From: Brevibacillus humidisoli
Lineage (GTDB): Bacteria; Bacillota; Bacilli; Brevibacillales; Brevibacillaceae
Direction of reading: 5' to 3'
NCBI RefSeq assembly: GCF_020923435.1
Contig: NZ_CP087263.1
Location: 2,809,970 to 2,873,969, forward strand
DNA: 64,000 nucleotides
The notes under the pieces are model-generated. The model did no database searches. It saw nothing but the letters and a program-made list of their open reading frames with translations, and was not told the origin of the DNA. The number at the start of each line of letters is the position of its first letter. Positions within the stretch are counted from its first letter, which is position 1. The position numbers and the translations under genes are program-made. Shown piece after piece: positions 24,525-34,094 of the stretch.

Positions 24525-25652
24525 CTACATGCCTGCCAACTTGAGCATTCTGGATAGCTGATCGAGATCAACCTCTATGTCCTCTTTTGCCCGCGACAAT
24601 TCATACACATTCTGCGGTGAACGTCTGCCTTTGCCAATGAGATAATAATAATCAAGACCTGCATGATTGCTTATGGCCCAATAGATCGGGTTGACATAGC
24701 CAGGTGAAAACAGTTCGATCACCTTGGTGCCCGCATGGCAGAAGAGAAGATTGGTCATGTTTGCTCCATGCGGGGCAACGATGACGTCGGCAGATGCAAA
24801 CAGCGCGATCTGATCGCCTACTGTGTATTCGCTCAATGTAACGGTTTGAAAACGGTATGGTTCCAGCAGCTTCAACACCTGCTGTTCATTGGTAAGCTGC
24901 CGGTGCTTGGCGTCAGCCCTGCTGATGTAAATCCTTTTTCCTCTGTCTGATAGATGAGTATACTGGAAAAACGCTGTTCGCAGAAAAGCAACGGCCCATT
25001 TGGGATAATGGGAGGTGTACCCGATCAGTGAAGGCACGACCAGTTTCTTCGCTCTCAGATGGGAAGCTGCCTCGATTTCGATGCGTCTGTCAGGGGGAAT
25101 GCCAAGGGCGGTCAGCGTCTGATGCTGAAAGGGTAGGCAGGGACTGGTATTGAAGACAAACTTGTCGATGGCTATGCCGCTTTTATTCAACAAATCGATG
25201 CGGGGCAGCACATCCAGCATCCAATGAAAATAACTTTCGCTTGCCGTATAGGTCAGAACAGCCAACGTTTCTGCATGGTACTCCACCGACGGCATGTGGG
25301 CCTGCTGAAAGACAGAATGCTGTTCAGGGGTTTGTTCCGAATGCTCCAGGGAAACATCCCACAACAGCTTATTGTCAGGGGTGATCACAGCCCCTTTTGC
25401 TCCCCAAATCCTCCCATCGCAAATCACGGCCAGAAATGGACTGGGATGATGACGGAACGGTCTGTTGGCGAATTCCCATGGAACGGTTTCTTCCAGTCCT
25501 CTGGGCATCACATGTTCGCTGCTGTGGTCACAGTAAAATTCCATGAAGTGCTCTTCCATGGACTTACCCCGGGCTTGATGGTAAGCGAACCATTCCCCAG
25601 TGGTTCGACAGTAGCCAACCGGGGGGGTATGTTCCTCACGGGAATGGGGCAT
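24525..25652 (-). CDS. Glycosyltransferase, GT61 family
   Basis: 375 residues. The GT61 (DUF563) signature is present: ESYFHWMLDVLPRI, the central KRIYISRADAKHRQLTNE, and VIVAPHGANMTNLLFCHAGT near the C-terminus. The ATG at 25652 has GGAGG seven bases upstream; the open frame extending further upstream crosses two terminators and is not used. Probably co-transcribed with the following GT4 gene. Substrates unknown. Confidence 0.85.
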   Translation of the reverse strand: MPHSREEHTPPVGYCRTTGEWFAYHQARGKSMEEHFMEFYCDHSSEHVMPRGLEETVPWEFANRPFRHHPSPFLAVICDGRIWGAKGAVITPDNKLLWDVSLEHSEQTPEQHSVFQQAHMPSVEYHAETLAVLTYTASESYFHWMLDVLPRIDLLNKSGIAIDKFVFNTSPCLPFQHQTLTALGIPPDRRIEIEAASHLRAKKLVVPSLIGYTSHYPKWAVAFLRTAFFQYTHLSDRGKRIYISRADAKHRQLTNEQQVLKLLEPYRFQTVTLSEYTVGDQIALFASADVIVAPHGANMTNLLFCHAGTKVIELFSPGYVNPIYWAISNHAGLDYYYLIGKGRRSPQNVYELSRAKEDIEVDLDQLSRMLKLAGM

Positions 25653-25776
25653 GAAAAAACCTCCAATCAAAAGCTGCCTAGAGTAGTATATGTATTCGTT
25701 TTTTCCGTCGAAATCCAGCAAATAACCAGGATGTGAAAATTCATCATACGACCAGCAGACAAAGCGGATTTTGCGG

Positions 25777-25805
25777 CAAAAAAGAAGGAGCCAGCTGCGG
25801 CTCCT
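25777..25805 (-). terminator. Second tandem terminator after zapA
   Basis: GGAGCC / GGCTCC stem (25787-25792, 25799-25804) with a T-run on the minus strand. It lies between the zapA terminator and the GT61 gene. Confidence 0.65.
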
Positions 25806-25870
25806 GTTCTCTTTGAAAAAAACTGTCAAGGGAAAAAACTCTGATAGTCATTTGCTTTGGACGAACGTCA

Positions 25871-25907
25871 AAAAAACAGTCGTACCGAAACAAGTTTCGG
25901 TACGACC
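25871..25907 (-). terminator. Terminator of zapA
   Basis: Perfect 13-bp stem GTCGTACCGAAAC (25880-25892) and its complement (25895-25907) with a seven-T run on the minus strand. Confidence 0.9.
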
Positions 25908-25915
25908 TCTCTTCT

Positions 25916-26197
25916 TCAGCTTCTGCTGTTCACTTGGCGTCTCGCGTCATCCTGCAAAATCCTCAGCAGTTCCTCGTATTCCCGGCGTAGACGGAAGTAT
26001 TCGTCTGAAATGTTTACGGCAGCCAATACGGCGATTTTTGTCGTGTCCAGACGATTGTTGCCCTCACTGATTTCGTTCATCTTGTCATCGACGTATCCAG
26101 CGACCATGCGCATATGATTGACGCTAGCCTTCCCAGTGAGCCGATACTGTTGTCCAAAGATATCCACGGTCAAGCGGTTTTTCCCGTCATCTTGCAC
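25916..26197 (-). CDS. zapA: Cell division protein ZapA
   Basis: 93 residues, the usual size. N-terminal beta strands with NRLTVDIFGQQYRLTGK, then a long coiled-coil helix (KIAVLAAVNISDEYFRLRRE). It bundles FtsZ filaments at the division site. The start is GTG at 26197, chosen because AAGGAGGAGG sits just upstream and homologues start here; the extra 38 codons to an upstream ATG cover the leader after the promoter. Lies between pheT and the glycosyltransferases with its own promoter and terminator. Confidence 0.88.
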   Translation of the reverse strand: MQDDGKNRLTVDIFGQQYRLTGKASVNHMRMVAGYVDDKMNEISEGNNRLDTTKIAVLAAVNISDEYFRLRREYEELLRILQDDARRQVNSRS

Positions 26198-26292
26198 AAA
26201 GGCCTCCTCCTTGATACGCGCCGTCCAAGTAGTGTAGCTGCATTCTCCATAACCACTAACTGTCGGGTGGGATGACACAAACTCTTGATGTG

Positions 26293-26321
26293 ATTTTACT
26301 GAATCTGACAACCTTCGTCAA
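26293..26321 (-). promoter_or_regulatory. SigA promoter of zapA
   Basis: Minus-strand TTGACG (26321-26316), 17-base spacer, TAAAAT (26298-26293). Confidence 0.75.
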
Positions 26322-26395
26322 GATTTCACGTCCGCTTTCCCGATACGGCTGCTCAATCCGTCGCCTGCTTGCTGAATACAAGGAAGCATCAGCGG

Positions 26396-28819
26396 CTACT
26401 TCCGCAGCTCCGCACCCAACTGCTCAGTCAACAGTTGTACGATCCTGCTGACGCTTTCCTGCACCTCTTCGTCCTGCAGCGTTCGCTCCGGATGTCGGTA
26501 GACAAGGGAGAAGGCTACACTCTTCTTGTCAGCTGCAACATGCTCACCCGTATACACATCAAACAACGTCACGGATTCCAGCCAGTCGCCTGCCGCTTGT
26601 CGAATCATAGAAGTCAGCGTGTCGGCTTGCACGCTGCGCTCGACGACAAACGCTAGGTCGCGGCTCATCGCCGGGAACTTGGGCAGCAGACGGTAGAGAC
26701 CAAGATCCGTCGCATGAGCAAACAGCTTATGCGTATCCAGTTGGAATGCGTATATCTCTTCCAGATCGTACGTTTTTTCCACAGCCGGGTGCAGTTGACC
26801 GAGGTAGCCAATTGCTTCTCCAGCAATGACAATGTCTGCTGTTCGCCCCGGGTGCATGCCTGCCCGCTCTGCTGTTGGATGCCACTCCACATCTGTGACG
26901 CCAAGGCTCGCCAGGAGCGACTCGACGATCCCTTTGAGCAGGTAAAAGTCTACCGGCTGCTTCTCTTTGTTCCAGTTGGGCGGCAGCCACTGACCAGCCA
27001 GCAGACCGGCCAGATAGAGCCGCTCCTCCGGCAGTTGGCTTGGTGTGCTCTCTTCACTCAAGAAAACATGTCCTAATTCAAAGATGGCCAGATCGTGATT
27101 TTGCCGGTTTTTATTGTACTGGGCGACCTGCAAGAGTCCCGGCAGCAGGCTGACCCGCAGGACACTATGTTCTTCACTCATCGGCATCGCCAACCGCAAG
27201 CTGTGGAGATTCTGCTCATGTAGACCCGCTACGTCATCCAGCCTCCCCGGATTGATCAGCGAATAGGCGATCGCCTCTGACAACCCGGCACCAATCAAGT
27301 GATGACGCACTCGACGACGAAGGGACTGGTCGCGCGTCAGCCTGCCTTGTGTGGTCTCTCCAAACGGCAGCGTAGTCGGGATCTTGTCATAACCGTACAG
27401 ACGAGCTACTTCTTCGATCAGATCTTCGGCTAGCGTGATGTCATTGCGTCGTGTGGGGATCTGCACATGCCAGGTTTCCTCGCTGTATTGGTAAGCGAAC
27501 TGCAGACGGCCAAAGATGGCCGACACTTCCTCTGGACTTAGCGACATGCCGAGATGGCGGTTCAGATGGGGCAGTGTCAACGAGACGACCACCGGTTGGC
27601 GCTGTTCCACCACTTCACCCGCTATCCCCTTGGAGACGACCGCTCCGGCCAATTGCTGGATCAGTCCGGCAGCCCGATCGGCCGCCAATGGAACACGGTT
27701 GGGATCGACGCCCTTCTCCCACCGGACGCAGCCTTCTGTCCGCATTTCCAGCATCCGTGCCGAACGACGGATCGACTGAGGCGTAAAGTAGGCTGATTCG
27801 AGTATGATCTCCTCGGTCTTCTCCGTCACCTCAGAGTTGGCTCCGCCCATGATACCGGCAATCGCCAATCCCTTTTGCGGATCGGCGATGACCAATGTCT
27901 GCTCATCCAAGGCCCGCTCCTGATCGTCCAACGTTACCAGTTTTTCCCCTGGCTCGGCCAGACGCACAACGATTGCCTGGTTGCTGACACAGTTTGCGTC
28001 AAAGGCATGCAGCGGTTGACCGTACTCCAGCATCACATAGTTGGTCACGTCGACCACATTGTTGATCGGACGTACCCCAGCCGCCATCAATCGGTTCTTT
28101 AACCACTGCGGCGATGAACCGATTCGCACCCGGGTAAAATGGCGGCCGTGATATTGATGACAGTGATCTTTGGCCTCAATCCGGACAGACAAGGGATTAT
28201 CCGCTCCATCTTCAACCAGTTCCAGCTGTGGAATCTGTACGTCGCGGCCGAGGATTGCCGCCACTTCGTAAGCCACCCCCAGCATGCTCAAACAATCCGA
28301 ACGGTTTGGAGTTAGCCCCAACTCCAGCACATAATCATCCAGTCCCAGGTAGGAAACGGCATCAGCACCCACTTCCGCCTCTTCCGGCAGAACCATGATC
28401 CCCTCCTGCTGGTCTTTGGCGAGCAGTTTATCATTGAGGCCCAATTCTTTGGCCGAACAGATCATCCCCTGCGATTCCACACCACGCAGTTTGGAGCGTT
28501 TGATCTTTAGGCCTCCCGGAAGTTTGGCCCCCGGCAGCGCAACCGGTACTTTTTGTCCCTGCGCCACATTTTTAGCGCCGCAGACGATTTGCAAATCTTC
28601 TCCTTGTCCAACATCCACTACGCAGACGCTTAAGCGGTCGGCGTCAGGATGCTGGCTCCGCTCCTTGACGTATCCGATCACAACATTCTCCACGCCTTGA
28701 TTGCGCGATTCTACCGCATCCACTTCAATCCCGCTGCTGGTTAACAATTCTGCCAACCGGTGCGGCGTCATTCCGGACAAATCGACGTATGCCGACAGCC
28801 ACTGATACGATACCTTCAT
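26396..28819 (-). CDS. pheT: Phenylalanyl-tRNA synthetase beta subunit
   Basis: 807 residues, full length. Domains in order: EMAP/tRNA-binding fold (about residues 40-150, IVCGAKNVAQGQKVPVALPG), B3/4 editing domain, B5 domain, catalytic-like core and a C-terminal anticodon-binding domain (PAMSRDLAFVVE). It forms an alpha2beta2 enzyme with PheS charging tRNA-Phe. ATG at 28819 with GGGGAGGAG upstream; 15 bases after pheS. Expression is set by the T-box leader upstream of pheS. Confidence 0.96.
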   Translation of the reverse strand: MKVSYQWLSAYVDLSGMTPHRLAELLTSSGIEVDAVESRNQGVENVVIGYVKERSQHPDADRLSVCVVDVGQGEDLQIVCGAKNVAQGQKVPVALPGAKLPGGLKIKRSKLRGVESQGMICSAKELGLNDKLLAKDQQEGIMVLPEEAEVGADAVSYLGLDDYVLELGLTPNRSDCLSMLGVAYEVAAILGRDVQIPQLELVEDGADNPLSVRIEAKDHCHQYHGRHFTRVRIGSSPQWLKNRLMAAGVRPINNVVDVTNYVMLEYGQPLHAFDANCVSNQAIVVRLAEPGEKLVTLDDQERALDEQTLVIADPQKGLAIAGIMGGANSEVTEKTEEIILESAYFTPQSIRRSARMLEMRTEGCVRWEKGVDPNRVPLAADRAAGLIQQLAGAVVSKGIAGEVVEQRQPVVVSLTLPHLNRHLGMSLSPEEVSAIFGRLQFAYQYSEETWHVQIPTRRNDITLAEDLIEEVARLYGYDKIPTTLPFGETTQGRLTRDQSLRRRVRHHLIGAGLSEAIAYSLINPGRLDDVAGLHEQNLHSLRLAMPMSEEHSVLRVSLLPGLLQVAQYNKNRQNHDLAIFELGHVFLSEESTPSQLPEERLYLAGLLAGQWLPPNWNKEKQPVDFYLLKGIVESLLASLGVTDVEWHPTAERAGMHPGRTADIVIAGEAIGYLGQLHPAVEKTYDLEEIYAFQLDTHKLFAHATDLGLYRLLPKFPAMSRDLAFVVERSVQADTLTSMIRQAAGDWLESVTLFDVYTGEHVAADKKSVAFSLVYRHPERTLQDEEVQESVSRIVQLLTEQLGAELRK

Positions 28820-28834
28820 CTGTAGTCTCCTCCC

Positions 28835-29869
28835 CTATACCCGATTGAACTGACGCAAGAACCGGACGTCATTGGTGTAGAAATGGCGAATGTCTTCAAT
28901 CCCGTACTTGAGCATGGCGATTCGCTCCACGCCCATTCCAAAGGCAAAACCGCTCACTTCACGCGGATCATAGCCCCCCATCTCCAGCACACGCGGATGG
29001 ACCATACCGGCCCCGAGGATTTCGATCCAGCCGGTCTGTTTGCAGGTGCGACAGCCATCTCCTCCGCAGAAAATGCACTGGATGTCTACCTCCACGCTTG
29101 GTTCGGTAAACGGAAAGAAGCTGGGGCGCAGCCTGATCTGCTGGTCTTCACCAAACATCTGCCGGGCAAACGTGAGCAAGGTTCCCTTCAAATCACTCAT
29201 CCGGATTCCTCTGTCCACAACCAGTCCTTCGATCTGCGTAAACTGGTGGGAGTGGGTCGCGTCATCGTCATCACGTCGGTACACTTTCCCTGGACAGATA
29301 ATCTTTACTGGTGTTTTTCCTTCTTTTCTCAACATGGTCCGTGCCTGTACCGGCGAAGTCTGGGTCCGCAGCAGAATCTCCTCGGTGATGTAAAACGAAT
29401 CCTGCATATCGCGGGCCGGGTGATCTTTTGGCAGGTTGAGCATTTCAAAGTTGAAGTGATCCAGTTCTACCTCCGGTCCCTCTGCCACTTCAAAGCCAAG
29501 ACCGATGAAAATATCTTCGGCCTGCTCGATGATGCGCGACAGGGGATGCATCGTTCCACTTGGCAACGGTCGACCCGGCAGCGTGACGTCAAGCGATTCA
29601 GCTGCCAGCTTTGCCTCGACAGCGGCCTGATTCAACGCGGTTTGCTTCGCCGCGATTGCCGCTTCCAGTTCGCCCCGTACTTCATTGACCAACTGTCCTA
29701 CGACCGGACGTTCTTCAGCGGACAGGCTGCCCATGCCCCGCAAAATCTCCGTCAATTCACCTTTCTTGCCCAGGTACTTTACCCGCAGTTCTTGCAATTG
29801 CTGCGTGTCTGAGATTTCACCAAGCCGCGACATGGCGGCCTGTTTCAATTCCTGAAGACGTGATTGCAC
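28835..29869 (-). CDS. pheS: Phenylalanyl-tRNA synthetase alpha subunit
   Basis: 344 residues from the chosen start, as in Bacillus subtilis. Class II core with motif 2 ([20 protein letters not shown]) and motif 3 ([13 protein letters not shown]) and the Phe-binding FFPFTEPS. The start is a GTG at 29869 with AAAAGGAG nine bases upstream; the frame extending further to 29950 would translate the T-box antiterminator and is rejected. An N-terminal coiled coil binds tRNA. Confidence 0.96.
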   Translation of the reverse strand: MQSRLQELKQAAMSRLGEISDTQQLQELRVKYLGKKGELTEILRGMGSLSAEERPVVGQLVNEVRGELEAAIAAKQTALNQAAVEAKLAAESLDVTLPGRPLPSGTMHPLSRIIEQAEDIFIGLGFEVAEGPEVELDHFNFEMLNLPKDHPARDMQDSFYITEEILLRTQTSPVQARTMLRKEGKTPVKIICPGKVYRRDDDDATHSHQFTQIEGLVVDRGIRMSDLKGTLLTFARQMFGEDQQIRLRPSFFPFTEPSVEVDIQCIFCGGDGCRTCKQTGWIEILGAGMVHPRVLEMGGYDPREVSGFAFGMGVERIAMLKYGIEDIRHFYTNDVRFLRQFNRV

Positions 29870-29891
29870 AATCGTTCGCTCCTTTTCCTCT

Positions 29892-30170
29892 TGAAAATAA
29901 GAAAGACCCGTCCCCAAAGGGACGAGCCGTTTGCTCGCGGTACCACCCATCTTAGGCAGCCAGATACTGCCCCACTCTCGTCATCGATAACGGGATGATC
30001 CGGACGCCTCCTACTTAAACACGGAAAGTGGTTTCAGAGGGCAGCTCAGGAGGGAATTCCATAGATGTAGCACTGGAAATACTCTCAGTCTGCGGTATTT
30101 CCTCCCTGAAAGGCTACGATTCCATGTACTAGGCTCCTTCATCGCACTGTCACATGATGAAAACTGGTGT
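29892..30170 (-). ncRNA. T-box leader of pheST, Phe specifier
   Basis: Minus-strand leader with the T-box sequence GGGTGGTACCGCG (29948-29936), a competing terminator (GGCTCGTCCC / GGGACGGGTC, then TTTCTTATTTTC) and stem I elements including GATGAAGGAG and AGTA. The specifier is read as TTC at 30056-30054, from its position in ATTCCCTCCTGAGC, which lines up with the equivalent segment of the ilv T-box here. Uncharged tRNA-Phe should stabilise the antiterminator and raise pheST expression. Confidence 0.93.
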
Positions 30171-30174
30171 AAAA

Positions 30175-30203
30175 ATTATACCGCAAAGCGTCCCTGCTTG
30201 CAA
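30175..30203 (-). promoter_or_regulatory. SigA promoter of the pheST T-box transcript
   Basis: Minus-strand TTGCAA (30203-30198), 17-base spacer, TATAAT (30180-30175). Confidence 0.75.
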
Positions 30204-30251
30204 ATCCCACAATCGCTGTTGTCAGGTTTGACATCTAAGGAGGAAGACATC

Positions 30252-30968
30252 GTGAACAAAATGGATTTGCTGTACGATAAAACGGTAACCTGCCTCTATT
30301 GTGATCACACATTTCCGACCAAGAAAGTTCGGCAAGGCATGCAGGCCGCTATCAGCCGAGACACCGATTTCTGCACCTACTACAAAGAACAGCAGTGCAA
30401 TCCGATCTTGTATACGGTAAGTGTCTGTCCGCAATGCGGCTTCTCGTTCACCGAACATTTTTCGACAACCCTGACCCCACAAGCGCGTGAACTGGTGAAA
30501 CAGCAAATCGCCGCCAAATGGCAGAAAAAGCAGTTCGGAAGCCTGCGGAGCATCAAGACAGCCACTGCCGCCTACAAGCTGGCTCTCCATGCAGCAGTGC
30601 TGACCGATCAGCCGCACAGCATCAAGGCAGGACTCTGCCTGCGCCTTAGTTGGTTGTACCGCTTTCTGCAGGATGAAGCAGAGGAACAGAGATTCATCCA
30701 GTTTGCCGCAGAGGAATACGAACGCTCGTATGAGCACTCAGACTATGTGGTCGGCGACAAAGAAATGTCAGAAGTACGGATGCTCTACCTCATCGGTGAA
30801 CTGAAGCGACGTATCGGCAGCCTGGATGATGCGGTCCGCTACTTTTCCAAAGTGGTTCAAATGAAAGGGGAAACGATCGAGACGGGGATCGTCCACATGG
30901 CTCAAGAGCAGTGGTCATTAGCTCGGCAAGCTCACTCGGAGCAGCGAAAGCAGCATGCCACTTCATAG
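30252..30968 (+). CDS. DUF2225 family protein
   Basis: 238 residues. Two zinc-ribbon-like cysteine pairs at the N-terminus (VTCLYCDHTF and VSVCPQCGFSF) and a helical, TPR-like C-terminal part (AYKLALHAAVL, DAVRYFSKVVQMKGE), the layout of DUF2225. Function unestablished; some relatives act in membrane or stress physiology. GTG start at 30252, with AAGGAGG eight bases upstream. Divergent from pheST. Confidence 0.8.
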   Translation: MNKMDLLYDKTVTCLYCDHTFPTKKVRQGMQAAISRDTDFCTYYKEQQCNPILYTVSVCPQCGFSFTEHFSTTLTPQARELVKQQIAAKWQKKQFGSLRSIKTATAAYKLALHAAVLTDQPHSIKAGLCLRLSWLYRFLQDEAEEQRFIQFAAEEYERSYEHSDYVVGDKEMSEVRMLYLIGELKRRIGSLDDAVRYFSKVVQMKGETIETGIVHMAQEQWSLARQAHSEQRKQHATS

Positions 30969-30996
30969 CGTGAGTACTTCATGAGGAGCGAGACAG

Positions 30997-31812
30997 CTAC
31001 ACTCTTTTCTTTTGCTGCCGTCTTGCTTCGTATAGCATAATCCCCGCAGCCACTGCGGCATTCAGAGATTCTGCCTTCCCGTAGAGAGGAATATGGACAT
31101 AGTCTGTCGCCCGCTCCCGTACATGGGGGGAAACTCCTCTCCCTTCGTTACCGATCACGATTGCCACATGCCCGGCATACAGCGGGGCATCATACGGTTG
31201 ACTGGCTTCTTCCAGGGAGGTGACCAGCAGGTTTCCCCCTGCCTGGGCGATCTCATCCATCAGCGGAACCAGATCCTCAACAAATACAGCCAACCGAAAC
31301 AGAGCACCCATCGTCGCACGAACCACTTTTCCGTTGTAGAGATCAACGCTCCCCCGACCGACGACAACCGCATCGACGCCGGCCGCTTCAGCCGTTCGCA
31401 GGATGGTGCCTAGATTCCCGGGGTCTTGTATCTCATCGAGCAGCAATAGCAACCTGTCATGATTCCTCTGCCCGTTCCACCACATCTTCCAGTCGAGCTG
31501 CCGCTTGCCCACCTCAGCGAGGATTCCCTGCGGTGATTTGGTTTCCGACAACTTATGGAAGATGGATGAGGAGACAGGCAGCAAGGCAACGTCCGGTCGG
31601 CCCGCCAGCATCGATGCAATCTCCTCGGGAATCCCGCGCTCGGCATCATAGACAACAGTAGTGACCTCTGCCTCAGACTTGAGGGCCTCCTCCACCAGGT
31701 GTACCCCTTCGACCAGATACCGACCGGACTCCGTGCGGCCCTTTCGACTAAGCAGGCTGGCCAGCCGTTTGATCTGCTGATTGTGGGGAGAATGAATCAC
31801 GTCCAAAGTCAT
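30997..31812 (-). CDS. SpoU/TrmH-family RNA 2'-O-methyltransferase
   Basis: 271 residues. N-terminal substrate-binding domain (SPHNQQIKRLASLLSRKGR) and a C-terminal SPOUT domain with the three SpoU motifs: LDEIQDPGNLGTILRTAEA, IVIGNEGRGVS and IPLYGKAESLNAAVAAGI. It methylates ribose in rRNA or tRNA using SAM. It resembles Bacillus YsgA, which in many Firmicutes lies upstream of pheST; here it lies on the far side of the DUF2225 gene, on the same strand as pheST. ATG at 31812, one base after the ktrA-like stop region. Confidence 0.9.
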   Translation of the reverse strand: MTLDVIHSPHNQQIKRLASLLSRKGRTESGRYLVEGVHLVEEALKSEAEVTTVVYDAERGIPEEIASMLAGRPDVALLPVSSSIFHKLSETKSPQGILAEVGKRQLDWKMWWNGQRNHDRLLLLLDEIQDPGNLGTILRTAEAAGVDAVVVGRGSVDLYNGKVVRATMGALFRLAVFVEDLVPLMDEIAQAGGNLLVTSLEEASQPYDAPLYAGHVAIVIGNEGRGVSPHVRERATDYVHIPLYGKAESLNAAVAAGIMLYEARRQQKKRV

Positions 31813-31815
31813 CTG

Positions 31816-32469
31816 TTACGCCTTCTCCTCAAACTCTTTTAAATCGCGATTGTGACCGATCACAACCAGGACATCGTTATGCTGAATCACATCATCCGGA
31901 CGCGGCGAAATGTTAAACTGCTCTCCGCTTTTAATCGCGATGACGTTGACTCCGTAGCGAGCACGCACGTCCAACTGGCGCAAATCCTTGCCAACCATTG
32001 TCGGGGCGACTACTACCTCGGCAACACTGTAATCTTCAGCCAACTCGATGAAATCAAGAACGTTGGCGGAAATCAGATTATGGGCGACACGAACCCCCAT
32101 GTCACGCTCCGGAAAGACGACACGATCGGCCCCCACTTTGTACAACACCTGTCCGTGCCGCTCGTTCTGCGCTTTTGCTACGATCTTTTTGACACCCATC
32201 TCCTTGAGGATCAGCGTCGTCAGGATGCTCGCCTGGATATCCGCACCGATCGAGACGACGACAACGTCGAAGTTGCGGATGCCGATCTCTTTCAGCGCCC
32301 GCTCATCCGTAGAATCAGCAGCAACGGCATGTGTCACATACTGAATGTTTTCATTAATCTTCTCTTCGTCCTCATCAATCCCCATCACTTCATAATCCAT
32401 CTCGTACAGCGTGCGGGCGACACTGGAACCAAACCGCCCCATCCCGATGATTGCAAACTGTTTGGACAT
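31816..32469 (-). CDS. ktrA: Ktr potassium-uptake regulatory subunit (KtrA/KtrC type)
   Basis: 217 residues. RCK_N Rossmann domain with FAIIGMGRFGSSVAR (residues 5-19) and DxDxE-like acidic end, then an RCK_C (TrkA_C) domain from about residue 135. It should form an octameric ring on the cytosolic side of KtrB and gate K+ flux with ATP/ADP and c-di-AMP. Whether it is KtrA or KtrC cannot be told. ktrB genes lie at 38140 and 44254, not next to it. Followed by the RNA methylase gene with a three-base gap. Confidence 0.88.
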   Translation of the reverse strand: MSKQFAIIGMGRFGSSVARTLYEMDYEVMGIDEDEEKINENIQYVTHAVAADSTDERALKEIGIRNFDVVVVSIGADIQASILTTLILKEMGVKKIVAKAQNERHGQVLYKVGADRVVFPERDMGVRVAHNLISANVLDFIELAEDYSVAEVVVAPTMVGKDLRQLDVRARYGVNVIAIKSGEQFNISPRPDDVIQHNDVLVVIGHNRDLKEFEEKA

Positions 32470-32554
32470 TTGTCTCTACTCCTTTTCTATCCACCGTCGA
32501 TACCGTTGAACTTTACAAGGCATTATACCACACAGAACGAACCGCAACAAAAGC

Positions 32555-32584
32555 GTATCAGTTGCCCGGCTCAGAGAAATACTA
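32555..32584 (+). promoter_or_regulatory. SigG-like promoter of sspI
   Basis: GTATC (32555-32559), 18-base spacer, AATACTA (32578-32584). It is close to the forespore SigG consensus, which fits the gene. Confidence 0.55.
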
Positions 32585-32624
32585 TTTCAAGTGAAGCGCA
32601 CTATTTAAGAAAGGAGCAACTCGC

Positions 32625-32861
32625 GTGAACATCAACCAGCTCAACTTGCGTCAAGCGATCATGTATAAAATGCAGGGTTCTGACTCATCTGCCGTAAAAG
32701 ATACAATCAACGATGCCGTAACGACCGGCCAGGAAAAAACACTACCGGGATTAGGCGTCCTGTTTGAGGTGTTGTGGAAAAACAGCGATCCTAGCAAGCA
32801 GCAGGAAATGGCAGACGAGATCGCCAACCACCTGCCCAAACAGGTAGGCACGCCCGTGTAA
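32625..32861 (+). CDS. sspI: Small acid-soluble spore protein SspI
   Basis: 78 residues, starting MNINQLNLRQAIMYKMQGS, with the family patterns DTINDAVTTGQEKTLPGLGV and LFEVLWKNSD. SspI is a minor forespore protein that is degraded on germination. GTG start at 32625 with AAAGGAG eight bases upstream. Single gene between a SigG-like promoter and a terminator. Confidence 0.93.
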   Translation: MNINQLNLRQAIMYKMQGSDSSAVKDTINDAVTTGQEKTLPGLGVLFEVLWKNSDPSKQQEMADEIANHLPKQVGTPV

Positions 32862-32926
32862 GCAGGCAGGTACGCCTGTGTACGCAACCATGAGTCTGCT
32901 TAGCAGATGGACACAATATAATGTCA

Positions 32927-32956
32927 CAGCGGCACACTCGGTGCCGCTGTTTTATT
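32927..32956 (+). terminator. Terminator of sspI
   Basis: CAGCGGCAC / GTGCCGCTG stem with an ACTCG loop followed by TTTTATT. It overlaps the 3' end of the convergent gerC gene. Confidence 0.85.
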
Positions 32957-34094
32957 GCATCTCCATCCCAAACCGGCGAATCCGAATATCGTACGTCACT
33001 TTGATCGGAAGATCGGGAAAAGATGTTTCCCAATCATGACGGCTCCAGTAGTCCTGATGATGCCCCTTGACCCACAAGCCCAGTTTGAGGACATCACTGC
33101 GATACTCCTTTTGCAGCTTGACCAAGAGTTCTGCGGCCCGCTTCTCCATCTCTCTCTTAATGATTTCCTGCAGCTTGTTTACCCCTTGTTCCCCTTTTAT
33201 CTGAGGTCCTTTCGTATTTTCAATCACATCCCCTTGTACAGTGCAGGTATAGTGAGCATGGTGCGATCCGCCCGTATGCTTCATCTCGAGATGCGTATCC
33301 ACGAAATGAGGACGAAATGTGAGGTAATCCCCCTCGTTCCCAGGCAGAGGAACCACCACGTCCCCTCCTTGCATCTGATCCCGCAGCTGCAGCAGCACCC
33401 AAGTTTGTTCATCCTCAAGCGTGCCGACCATCTTATGATTACGAAACACAGCGACACCTCTCCAGCCAACATCTTCCTCCGTAGCTTCCACATAGTTCAT
33501 GATCGGCTGCAACGCTTGATTGGACGTCTGGCTGTAGAAATCGCCAAGGGTCTGATCGGGAATCATGCCCGATCTCGCCCCGTTCTCAATCAGGTCCATG
33601 ATAAACACCACTGGGATTTGAGACAGCTTGGGATTGGCCATAAGCAGTGTTCTCGCTTCACCTTTTACGATAACCGGCCAGAGCAGCCGGCGTATCGTCG
33701 GATCACGCCGGTAGGCGTCAAAGGCTGCTTTCATGCCTGCTCTGGCTACGTCCTCACTGATCGCTAAAACCCGGGTGTGTCCGACAAAGATCTGCTGATT
33801 CAGGCGTTTCTGCAGGTTGTTCATCGCATCCTGAACGGTTTTGCCCGTGGTGGTTACTATTTTGACGGCATCGCCGCTGCTCCCTCCCCCTCGTCCGCCG
33901 CTGCCGGCAATTTTAATGGGGATCGGGATCTGCACACTGATTCGATATCGGTCTTCTTTCCCTTTTATATGGTCAATTCCGATGGCGAGGACTGAGATCC
34001 GCTCTTCCAGTTCACGCCGATCCCAGCAGCCGGTCGTCACGACGGTCACTATGATCAGCAGCAATAACCACCTGCTTCTTCTCCTAGTCAACAC
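32952..34094 (-). CDS. Spore germination lipoprotein, Ger(x)C family
   Basis: 380 residues. A basic N-terminus and a lipobox VVTTGC mark a lipoprotein exported across the inner spore membrane, then the Ger(x)C domains (CWDRRELEERISVLAIGID; PVVFIMDLIENGARSGM). The start is ambiguous; the GTG at 34094 or TTG at 34091, overlapping the end of the permease gene, gives a standard signal. Third gene of a gerA-gerB-gerC type operon and the outer subunit of the receptor. Confidence 0.88.
   Translation of the reverse strand: MLTRRRSRWLLLLIIVTVVTTGCWDRRELEERISVLAIGIDHIKGKEDRYRISVQIPIPIKIAGSGGRGGGSSGDAVKIVTTTGKTVQDAMNNLQKRLNQQIFVGHTRVLAISEDVARAGMKAAFDAYRRDPTIRRLLWPVIVKGEARTLLMANPKLSQIPVVFIMDLIENGARSGMIPDQTLGDFYSQTSNQALQPIMNYVEATEEDVGWRGVAVFRNHKMVGTLEDEQTWVLLQLRDQMQGGDVVVPLPGNEGDYLTFRPHFVDTHLEMKHTGGSHHAHYTCTVQGDVIENTKGPQIKGEQGVNKLQEIIKREMEKRAAELLVKLQKEYRSDVLKLGLWVKGHHQDYWSRHDWETSFPDLPIKVTYDIRIRRFGMEMQ

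Noticed and set aside
25653-25829. Extended N-terminus of the GT61 protein
   Set aside because: It crosses a terminator and has no ribosome site, whereas the ATG at 25652 has GGAGG.
29870-29950. Extended pheS start at 29950
   Set aside because: The codons belong to the T-box antiterminator and terminator; the GTG at 29869 gives the standard 344-residue protein.
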